DNA of 64,000 nucleotides from Zychaea mexicana. Its lineage: Eukaryota > Mucoromycota > Mucoromycetes > Mucorales > Lichtheimiaceae. Below, piece after piece: positions 49,288-58,774 of the stretch; the first letter of the stretch is position 1, and the number at the start of each line of letters is the position of its first letter. The translations under genes were made by a program, and so were the position numbers. Under the pieces are notes generated by a model. It was not told the origin of the DNA, searched no databases, and saw only the letters and a list, made by a program, of their open reading frames with translations. Where the stretch lies: the NCBI RefSeq assembly GCF_025766255.1, contig NW_026516772.1, positions 94,136-158,135 on the forward strand. The letters run 5' to 3'.

Positions 49288-49887
49288 ATGCAGCGCCTCA
49301 CATTCGTTTTCGCCCTTGTCGCTGCCCTCACAGCCAATGTTCACGCATCGTCATCATCATCATCATCATCTGCATACGACGACCTCCACCAACTGTTCAA
49401 ACGGGACGCCGAGAAGCTGCCCTACGACACGCTGCCCGATACCAACTGCACACAGCCCACCGCTTGCTCCAGCATCTCCCAGCCCGTCTCCGAGTGCCGC
49501 TGCAGTCCCTTGCTGACCATCTGCAGAAACGACAATGGCGAGTTCTGCTGGGGCTCGCAGACCTTGAATCAGGACCAGGGCTGTCCTGCTGCTCCCGACT
49601 CGTGCAGCAGCGCAAACCTCAACGGCACCTCGTCCTGTCTCTGCAACAGCGACACTGTCCTCTGTGTCGACAACTACAGACACTACTGCTATGGCTCCTA
49701 TGAAGGCTCCGGCGCCCAGGCGTCTGTCTCAGTCCAGGCTTTCCCTTCGGATGGCGCTGCTCCTTCCTCTGCCGCAAGCGATGATGCCTCGAGCAACGAG
49801 TCCAACGAATCCTCGGCCTCCTCCATCACCGCTTCGTTCCTTGGCACTGCTGCTGTTGTAGGCACTGTTGTATCGCTCTCCCTCTAA
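49288..49887 (+). CDS. Cys-rich GPI-anchored-type surface protein
   Basis: A single exon of 199 residues. Signal peptide MQRLTFVFALVAALTANVHA, a short Ser run, a possible dibasic Kex2 site (LFKRD), then a domain with about 14 cysteines in a repeating pattern (TNCTQPTACSS, SECRCSPLLTICRNDNGEFC, DSCSSANLNGTSSCLCN, VLCVDNYRHYC). A Ser/Ala/Asp-rich stalk (SSAASDDASSNESNESSAS) follows, then a C-terminal hydrophobic end (ASFLGTAAVVGTVVSLSL), the usual signal for GPI attachment. Several N-glycosylation sites (NCT, NGT, NES) fit a cell-wall or plasma-membrane location. The two halves of the Cys domain look like an internal repeat. The start at 49288 was chosen because the signal peptide begins there; the frame is open further upstream without protein character. 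Confidence 0.85.
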   Translation: MQRLTFVFALVAALTANVHASSSSSSSSAYDDLHQLFKRDAEKLPYDTLPDTNCTQPTACSSISQPVSECRCSPLLTICRNDNGEFCWGSQTLNQDQGCPAAPDSCSSANLNGTSSCLCNSDTVLCVDNYRHYCYGSYEGSGAQASVSVQAFPSDGAAPSSAASDDASSNESNESSASSITASFLGTAAVVGTVVSLSL

Positions 49888-52799
49888 GACCCCATCCTTC
49901 TTTTTTTGATGTATCATTATCAGAACACCAGCAATGGACCCTTCTCCCCTTTACTTGTCCTCACATAAACAGCAATCAAACACGACACTCGCTCATTCAC
50001 TCAACCCTCAGAAATCCCACATTGAACATACTTTTATATACATAAAATTACACATATACACGTTCTCGTCATAACACTTCAGAGGTCTCGTATCGTGTGG
50101 GCTTGTCTAGATAGAGGAGTAGAGAGCGGCTATCATCCATGAAGTTACTTATTTTCTGGATACAGCCAATTAAAGAAAAGGCCCTCGGTGTAACCTCAGA
50201 CAGTTTGATGCTCAATTTACTCTATCGTTGACCTTACCGAATTTGCTCATCTTCAATCAGCAACCGACCATACATTCATTTGCGTAACCTTGACGATGGT
50301 CCACCAGCAGCTCCCCAATTAACACCCCCCCCTCCTCCCTTGCCAATGAATTTCTTTTCCTTCGTTCCAGCCCGTATATCCTCTCCATGTTGGTCCTCAC
50401 CCGAGAAAACAAAAATAACCGATGCCAACACGTATCTCAGCTCCTCCTGGCCAGACCCTTCTCCCACTTCTACATGCTGCTGCAAAAGGAGTGTGCACGT
50501 TTCATCATACAGAGCCTATTTTAAGCACATCCGAGAGTCCACTATTTGCTGCTGTAGATGAATTCTTTGCTATTTTGAGCAAATCTATCCAATTAGTTGC
50601 ATAATACACTTTCTGGAACAGAGAAAGTAGCACACACTTAACGCATGTAAATAGCCCGTAGTAGATGAGGACACTGATTTGGTAGCCTGACCAGACTTTC
50701 AGGTTTGGCGGTTGCTGCCAATTTTCTTTTCCTTTTTCGTGTTATGTTGGGCGCTCGCATACTTTAATGCCATAATCAGGTACTGCACGTCCATATATAT
50801 ATACACGCATGATGGTTTGACAACTGACCCGCATAATCTATTACTGTCCATATGGTAATTGCTTATTAAAAGTGACAAGACAACCAAGTCAAAAATTAGC
50901 TCCGCTACCGGCTTTTAGGAAAAGAAGGCTACAGCGCCGAAGGCATGGAGCAAAGAGAAAAGGACCATGGTGATAGGAGGACTTCTTGTTGATTTGGATG
51001 CAACTCGAATGGAAACAAACACGGCCGTGTCCATCCTCTCCGACTCCTAGTAGATTCCATCACATTTTACATTTCAAACATAAGGTTGATGGAAGGGCCG
51101 TAGGACCATCAGCCCAATAGTATCTTTCAAAGGAGTCCTGTTTAACCTTAAACTTCAGTAGATAAAAGATGCAAGGCTCTACTTGGTATATTATCTTGGC
51201 TGCGCGTCCTGGCCAAGAGTCAACTGCGTTATGTATCAGCGGAATAGGAAATGATGACAGAAATTGACAATCTAAATTCATGAATCAACACGTTTAGTAG
51301 AGACAGAGATGTGATATGGATTCTTACAACTTGCCTCGCCCTCACTGTATTCTTGGCGCACACATTCAGCTGTGGAGCTAATTTGCTGTGAGCTGGCTAA
51401 CGGTCCATAGTGTCTTGAGTGCTTCCATGACACCGATGTGACTCTGAGGCGTCGCAGGAAACATGTGCTGTCTCATCAAAACGATAGGAAACGAGTGTTT
51501 AGTTCCTCAGCTGCGATCTGCGCACATTTATAGTATGCACTATGATAAAGTTGGGCATATATTCTCACATGTCGCATGCACAAGAGTACGCATGTTAAAT
51601 TCTATCTTTCATATAAATTTACGCATACTTCATTGGAAAAAGCAAAGGACCTCTGCCTTCTTTTTGATAGAACAAGAGCATGGTTCCACATTAGCAATTA
51701 ACTCCAATTAAATCGCATAATTTCCTTTTCCTAGCTCACACGCCGCGTTATGCCGCTGCTAATGCTTTTATCACCGAACCGTAGAGCGATCCTTCCTGGG
51801 TGTAATTTCTGATCAATACGCCAGAATCTGTTGCCGATTCTTGCTTTGTTGGTGTTCATGTATAGCAGTTGTTTCCGGGCCTACATGCTCGTTGAGCCCA
51901 ATAATATTGTTGCAATTGCTGCTTAGACTTATCTGAAATGACAAAACAACTGATATCGCATTTTGTTGAAACCAAGTTGAAACCAAGGTAGTGTCACAAT
52001 CTCGTTCGACGGGGTCGTACAGAATGATTTCTGCAGAGTCGCTGTCACTGCTAAATGACATTTGCGTCGGGACCCATTACTTTTCTTTCCTTGTTCTTGT
52101 TATGACAACGTTTAGGTCTTTCAAAGCCTGTTGGAATAGAAAATGATGAGCGAAAAACTAGAATCTGGCTGTACCGGAAAACATTTAGCAGTTGCGATTG
52201 TTTTGTTTCACTACCGGTTTGCTTCCATGAGGTTGAAACCGCTTGTTCGCGCATAATTTATCCCTGGAATGTTAGGCAAGTGGTAACATCCTAAAGAACT
52301 GTCCAGTCGCCGTACTAGCATTGATGTCTGGCATAACATTTTCACGAGAGCCAGTATAAAAGTAGCCGTGACAATAGGCCGTATTATGGTCAATTCCACG
52401 TTCGAAGAAGGGTGTATCATAGTTGATCGACAGTTAAGTAAGGGTGAAGTTAATGCTGACATGAATGAACATCTTTATATGATGTGGTAGGGACTCACCA
52501 CCAACTATGTATGTCTCTCAATTGCCCAGGATGTAAAATCCCATGCGCTTATCAATATGTGAAAACTCAATAACAAATGTAACCATAGCTGCCAAAAACT
52601 TATATCGTGAGATGCTAAGAGTGATAAGCAATATTTTGAAATGAAAAGGAAAAAAGAAAAAGGACAGAGTGTAGCTAATACATATATACGTTTTACAAAG
52701 AGAGAAGAATGAGTATACAAGCACAAGTAGGACGAAATCTCGGATAATAGTGGTGATAGCTGGGTTGGTGTGAAGAGAGAAAGAGACGGGTGTGTGTTT
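49888..52799. other. Gene-poor stretch with coding-like fragments
   Basis: Frames at 50280-50604 (+; TLLPLLHAAAKGVCTFHHTE and LFAAVDEFFAILSKSIQLVA in one frame, other pieces in a neighbouring frame), 51281-51060 (-) and 52462-51813 (-; several overlapping pieces including SDSDSAEIILYDPVERDCD) look partly coding but are broken by stops and frame changes. I read them as relics of two or more genes. No element ends or functional gene were identified. Confidence 0.35.
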
Positions 52800-53672
52800 T
52801 TACTGACTGTTTCTCGGTGTTTGTGTTGTTGACATGTTATTGCTGTTGGTGCTATTATGGATGGTGGTGGTGTTGATGCTGGTGTTGCTACTAAACATAT
52901 CATTTGCTAAGGATGCAGCAGTCATAAAACTGCCATTAGCACTATTACTGTTCGAGCGACGTTGCCTCGATGTACCGCTGCTAAGGTTGCTGCTACTTGT
53001 CCGTTTCTTTTTTAAATCATAGACCCGGATACGCTCCAACAGGGGCTTGCCCTGATGCTTCTTGGTAACTGCATCCAAACATCGCGCGTGCCAACGGATC
53101 CGCTCCTTGGGCCAGTTTTCAATAATCATCTGATGCGATCCATTTTCCGTCTCTTCAAATTGAAGCGACTCGTGTCGATAAAACACCTTGACTGTTTGCT
53201 CAATATCCCGTCCCACTGCTTCATAGTATCGTGATAATGTAATCCAGTCTTCTCGTCGCCACGGTTGTGTTTCGTCGGCCTTTTGCACTGTCTCAAAGCT
53301 TGCAAGACTTCTCGTTCGTCGTGGATCGGTATGAGGCGTTTTGAATGTCCCCGTAGTTCCTGTTTCTGTTTCTGCTGCTGATGCTCCTAAAAGTGGGGAT
53401 TCGTGTATTGAAGAAGTTGTCGGCAAGGATGGTGGTAATGCCGTGTGGGCACGCCGCAGTGGTGTGCGTAAGCCTTCACTACGATGTGACGGCGACCGTG
53501 CTGCTGCTGCTGCTTCTCCATTACTTGCTGCTGCTCCTGACGCAGTTGCAGATCGACGAGGAGAAAGCAGCGAATAATGTCGACGTAAAGGATCACGCAG
53601 ATCCGGCGTTGCCGACCGGTGTGGACTGTTGCTGCCACTAGGTGGTGTTGATGATAACAATTTTGGAGACAA
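52800..53672 (-). CDS. Conserved-looking Ser-rich protein, unrecognised (5' end unresolved)
   Basis: Open frame of about 290 codons with no ATG at its start. The first coding base is probably 53637, behind a CCACCTAG acceptor, so one or more short upstream exons are missing from this model. The N-terminal part is Ser/Ala/Arg-rich with SP motifs (SPHRSATPDL; RRHYSLLSPRRS). A compact ordered block follows: WRREDWITLSRYYEAVGRDI, EQTVKVFYRHESLQF, IIENWPKERIRWHARCLDAV, PLLERIRVYDLKKKR. After it comes a Ser/Asn/Thr-rich tail. The ordered block resembles a short helical domain seen at the C-terminus of fungal nuclear or cell-cycle proteins, but I cannot name the family. Many Ser-Pro sites suggest regulation by proline-directed kinases, which is inference. 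Confidence 0.65.
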   Translation of the reverse strand: MSPKLLSSTPPSGSNSPHRSATPDLRDPLRRHYSLLSPRRSATASGAAASNGEAAAAARSPSHRSEGLRTPLRRAHTALPPSLPTTSSIHESPLLGASAAETETGTTGTFKTPHTDPRRTRSLASFETVQKADETQPWRREDWITLSRYYEAVGRDIEQTVKVFYRHESLQFEETENGSHQMIIENWPKERIRWHARCLDAVTKKHQGKPLLERIRVYDLKKKRTSSSNLSSGTSRQRRSNSNSANGSFMTAASLANDMFSSNTSINTTTIHNSTNSNNMSTTQTPRNSQ

Positions 53673-54433
53673 AATGGTTACAGTTCAATTTTGGGTTTTT
53701 TTTGGGGAAAAAAAAGAGAGAATTGGTTAATGTACGAAAATAACAGCGAAAAGAAAAACGTGTATGTGCGTGTCTATTGTTGCTGGGAATACATATGCAG
53801 AGCGTATTTTGCTCGAATACTAGTGCCGCTTCTCTTATTTGCGAAATTCTCTTACACATAAGGTCACGCCGTTTCTTTTTCTCTTTTGCCTTTTTGTTCC
53901 CAAAATGTAAACAATACTGCATTGAAACTTGTCATTGTCTTGCAAAGTTGGTAGATATCTGCTAGCTTGTCATTTTACCCACTTCCGCCCGTGCATTTAC
54001 AGATAACATACGAAGTTATGTAGCAGTAATAACGTTTTCTTGCAAAACGCCAAACTCATATAATCATGAATCCCTATCTATACAATTTGTCCCACGAGCT
54101 TTTTCCTAGCTCTGGCCACGTTGCGGACCCACATGCAGGTTGGCGTTTAAGGAGAGTGCAATAACATTTTGTGCCTGTTATTGTATTACACCGGCTTACC
54201 AACTTGCCGGTGTAATTCCGATGAGTGCATACGATATGATAATCAATATCACTTGGATCGATCAAATAAGGCATCTAACGATGAAGCAACTTACCATCTA
54301 TTTGGAGCCTTAATATTTTGTAATTCGATAAGCAAAGGTCTAGGAGGGCGATCTCTTCCAAGAAATGTTGTCGGGTTTATGTGAGTTCCTCCCGCAACTG
54401 CTTGTCTATGTAATATTTGGACTTCTTTTTGTA
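53673..54433. other. Intergenic, probably holds missing first exon
   Basis: Upstream of the 52800 gene. Short ATG-containing stretches on the minus strand (for example near 53850 and 53930) could be its first exon, but none has a donor in the phase required by the acceptor at 53638. AT-rich beyond 54000. Confidence 0.35.
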
Positions 54434-56038
54434 TTACAAATGATCGACAATTAGAAAGAGCACTTTAGTATTAACATGTTGTAAAACTTGTCTAATTATG
54501 TGATCATTAAGGCTTATATCCGCAGGAGTAATAGCTTTAATACTTTCTGGTTGTTGTAAAAACATATTCTTCACTACTTTTAACAGTATATTTATCCTCC
54601 AGCTTTGTTTGTTGGACTGGAGATAATATATCCTGATGCGTTTGTGTCGTTTCCGGCTCGTTAAATGATGGTCGAAGTATCTCAACAAGCTTGATACTAG
54701 TGCTTTTACGCAAAAGTTGCACACAGCCCGCGTTGTTTAAGCGCTCTGATATGAGATGATGCGTGACGCGGAACTCGGTTAGAGATGGCAAATCGCCGAG
54801 TGCAGAAAGGGAACCAGTGAGGTAGGCTCTGGGAGTCTGTCAAGTGCAAGGATTCGATTGATGTTGTCTTGAGCAGATCCGCAAACATAGATAGAACAGC
54901 ACCTTTGTTCTCGTAGACGACTTGACCAAACAGTGGCAACTTTGATTTTTTTTAGAGTGGTAGTCGGGTCACGGCTGTCAATAACTTGGGCAGCATTCTC
55001 TGGTCCATGAGGTGTAAAAGCTCCAAACGAATTTCTTTAAAAGCTAAAAAATATTAGAGCAGCCAGGCTTTGGAACACCGTCTGAACGGCATTAGAGTTG
55101 TTGTTGATTGCCCAGTTGTTACTATTACTACGACTGCCACCGCCATCTTCACCGTGGTCGAACATGTTTTGAAAAACAGTTTCAATGGCTTGAGGAGTTG
55201 TGTCACGTTTACTGTTAGCGTATCTGTATTTACAAAGAGCTTTTTAAAACGAGGACATTGACGAAACATAGCCACGAGTGTTGCACCGTCTAGCGTGATA
55301 TGATAGCAAACTAGTGTAAGCAAATGGCGTAGTATGATTTGTGTTGAAAAAAATCCTATCTGGCAGGATAAATGGAACAGTGATGTGCGGTAAGCTCCAA
55401 GTGCTTCAAAGTAGTAGCATTTCGTATGAGGTATGGGCCAATTTGTTCGTGACTGAACTGAAATGTCTCTCGTCCGTTAAAGTACTCAAGATCAGTGAGT
55501 GATGTCTTTGCTGTTGTCACAATTATTCTCGCAGCTACCATCATCTTTATACGTCTCTCGATATTCTCTTGGTATAGCACGGTACGGACTTGCGGTTGTC
55601 TGCATTTAGACATAAGTAACGAAGTTTGAAACACCATGAAACAAGCGCGTCAAGGTTTATCGGGAATGCGTTCTGGTATGTGCCCATGGCACCGCATGCA
55701 CACTGTTGTAATATCTAGGAGTTGGCAAACGCCAAGTACGCGTTGGAGCACGACGCGTTGTCGTTTTGCGCAGCAGCAATTGTTTGGTGATCACTTTGGA
55801 GTGCAGGATCATATCCGTTTTGCTTTTCGTAAGCGTCAGCGCGATGAAGCAGCGCCATAGACAAATCACTATGTAAATTGTGAATGACGCTGGTGAACAA
55901 AGTTGCTGCTCGGTCGTAATCGCGCGCAGCATTTAATTTGTCGCCCTTGGTTGAAATCGGGTTAGGCTTTTGCCTCAAGTCAAGGTTTGCTACAGTAAAC
56001 AAGTTATAAGCATTGCCAGGATTGACCAATGTAGGCAT
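54434..56038 (-). pseudogene. Broken TPR / leucine-rich-repeat (F-box type) gene
   Basis: Starts at an ATG (56038) with an intact N-terminal TPR-like segment: GDKLNAARDYDRAATLFTSV, then MALLHRADAYEKQNGYDPAL and a stop at 55715. Downstream on the same strand, in different frames, come pieces with LRR-like wording: ERRIKMMVAARIIV with TSLTDLEYFNGRETFQFS and ATTLKHLELTAHHC (55637-55356), DGATLVAMFRQCPRFKKLFV (55323-55054), LLKTTSIESLHLTDSQSLP (54939-54706) and MPSLTEFRVTHHLISERL (54791-54537). The N-terminal TPR followed by LRR order matches Pof3/Dia2-type F-box proteins, which select ubiquitylation targets and are expanded in some Mucoromycota. At least three frame changes and several stops make it a pseudogene. 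The F-box itself is not clearly visible. Confidence 0.6.
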
Positions 56039-56730
56039 TTGAGGAAGTGTTGCTTTTGCCACGTATAAGTTTGAAAGAGAATTAATGTAGGGTATATAAT
56101 AGCGGCAAAGTGAGAGAAAGAGGGAGATTTGATCTAGCTCCCAAAGCCCGCACAAATGTGCCAGTTGTGCAAGTGTTCTTGTGGTATGATACTACAGATG
56201 TTTGTTTGTGCTCTTGTGCTCTCGATTTAACTTCCATCCTTGAAATCCTACTGGAGGGGTACTACCGTCTATTACATAGTAAGGATAGGGATGATGTATT
56301 GGGTATGATGTGGTGGAGTGCATGAAGCATATCGTTTTGCTAAATATCTAGCTATACGGGCAGCCTACGCAGTCCAAGTGTAGTGATGCGCACTCGAACG
56401 CGTATAGAATCTGATGGAAGTACAGTACTCATAAAACTTTTTTACTAGCAAGATATACAGTGTTCGATAATAGGACAAGTAATGGCTCACTTCTGCTGCA
56501 GCTGTTAAATATAGTGTCGATACAGCGTGGTTAATTACTAGAGACCAGTGTATCTTACTGAGAATGTGCAAGCGAACTAGGTGCCCGTAGCAAAAAAAAA
56601 TAATTTTCTTATTAAAACAGAAGAGATTATTTTTTATTAGCGTTTCAACGGGTATTTTGTTCTAGAAATTTTTATATATGTAATAGAAAATAGGTCTTGT
56701 CTTTCTCTTTCAATCGTTCAAATTTACTTT
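56039..56730. other. Intergenic spacer
   Basis: Between the TPR/LRR pseudogene and the 3' end of squalene synthase. AT-rich, with A/T runs near 56590-56640 suited to termination. No gene. Confidence 0.45.
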
Positions 56731-58457
56731 CTAGCTGAGCATGCTTTGATAAAGAATCAAGGCGACCACGGCAATGATACACACAAGAATAGGTGACAAG
56801 TACGATGAGTTTGCTCGTTGTACCTTTGTGCTTGAAGCAGGAATGTTGGTGGTAATCCACTGTTCAATCTATAATAGAAAGTGTTAGCTTTCCTCTTAAA
56901 TGCCACTAATATTCACTACCACCACTTCAAATGTATCTACAACACAATCCTTCCTTTCCAAACTAGCAAACAACAAAAGTATATAAACATAAAAGCCAAA
57001 AGTTGTTGTTACCTTGCCAATTGCCATGGAAACGGCCAAAAAGTTAGGGTCGCGAGCGTCATTCTTTTTGGATATCTCATGGACATAGTGACGGAAAACT
57101 GAAACGACATTATCCATGCTTGTAGCAGCCAAAATCAATTCCACCGCCTCGCCTTTGCGGATCTTGATATTGCGTTGATAGACGTCCATGTTGTTAAATA
57201 CGAGAGCGAGGGTAGCAATCGCCATGACTTGGGGGATGGCGCAAAAGTTAAATACAGATTGGTTACGAAGCTGCGCCATGTACGTCAAGACATCCGGTAC
57301 AAGATCCAACACGTTCAAAACCATGGCATTCAAACACGCACGGGCCTTATCCGTGTGCTCCGGCTTGATAAAATCGGCAAAATCGTCTGCATAGTCGCCC
57401 CAGATCTCGCGAGGCCAGAACTGGCGTCCTTCTTCCAGATCTTCTCGATAATCCCGGATAATGTTGGTCTTTTGCAAAAACAGACCCATGTTGTTGGAAA
57501 GTGTCGTGTTGGCTGCGACAGAGGGCGCTTCCAGAGAAGATGCAGAAAAGAGATCTGAAAGACCGTGGCCGACGAGACCAGCGACATAATGGCAGTAGAG
57601 ATCGAAATCGGCGATCGTGGCAACGGATGTGTTTTCGCGGTGTTCGCCCGTAGCATAGTCGGCCATGCCGTTGCCCATCTTTCGGGCAATATCGGCAATC
57701 ACTTGTTGGAACTTGGGATTGAGTTTTAAGAATTCGTCGATCACAACGTCGAATTTGACCAGCAGTTCTCTGTCCTTTTCATTGGGTCCGTCTAAAGATA
57801 TAACCCCAAGTTAGAAAAACCACCATCCTTATTCTTTGCTCATCTATAAGAAAATAGAGTCCTTACTCTCGTTGAATGTCCATCCACGCTGATATATAAC
57901 CTTATCGAACGAACGCAACAACTCCACTTTACGATCCAACGGCAATGTCATGTCATCCTCAATTGTATCCAAACCACGCAGCACCAAATAAAACAAGCAC
58001 ACCTGTGAAGCATTAGAGTACATGAGTTGCCTATTATAATATTTCCCCGCGCATGCACACACATGCCCTTTACACCCTGCCGGAGAGACATACAGACTCT
58101 TATTTTAGAAACACACACAAACTTACAGCATCTCGCAATTGATCGTCCAGTTCCTGGATGACTGCAGCAAAACTACGCGATGTCTACATACATTGTACCA
58201 AACAAGTCTTAGAACAGGGAAATGGGAGGAGGTGATACGCGTAGTGTCACTGGGAGTGAGTTTATTTCAAACACTCATGTAATATGTGTCCTTATTATTA
58301 CCATGTTCAAAAAGTCGTAGCACCGTTTCTTATTTTCATCTTTGGTGAGGTTTTGTCGATGGCGACGAATGTTTTCGGTCTTTGGCGCAAATTTGTATGA
58401 AAACAGAGCCTGCAGTTCGGATGGTCTCGTGATTGATTGAACAAAGGCGTTCAGCAT
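56731..58457 (-). CDS. ERG9: Squalene synthase (farnesyl-diphosphate farnesyltransferase)
   Basis: Five exons: 58457-58302, 58183-58127, 58002-57867, 57791-57013, 56868-56731; 421 residues, typical for the family. The enzyme joins two farnesyl diphosphates via presqualene diphosphate to squalene using NADPH, the first committed step of sterol synthesis, at the ER membrane. Visible signatures: SRSFAAVIQELD; the first Asp-rich motif DTIEDD (83-88); YCHYVAGLVG; NMGLFLQKTNIIRDYRED with the second Asp-rich motif (230-234); EEGRQFWPREIW; and FCAIPQVMAIATLAL. The last exon adds a C-terminal membrane anchor (SPILVCIIAVVALILY). All introns are GT-AG and phase is kept. No other sterol gene is nearby. 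Confidence 0.97.
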
Positions 58458-58774
58458 GGTTGCTAAAGATGATAGTGAACGAGGAAAAAAAAAGAGAAAT
58501 TCAATGAGTTCTGGAACTCAAATTAGCTTTTTTTGTGTGGTTTCCTTTGGTAACGAAATTACTCCGCTGCTGTTGCTATAAACACTGCAGCCACATGCAA
58601 ATAGGTGACTTGATGGATGTTGATAAAGGGTTTCCATTGTTGTTCAAATTTTTAAAAGATATAAGAGAAGAGAATAAGTGGAATAGAAGGACACAAAGAA
58701 GACAACATGAACAACAACAATGGTAATCTTCTGAAGGGGGGTCTTTTGGAAAAAGGAAGAAAGCTTCTTCTTGT
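58458..58774. other. Spacer between tandem genes
   Basis: 3' flank of the PKA gene and promoter side of ERG9. AT-rich with purine runs at 58650-58700. No gene. Confidence 0.5.
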
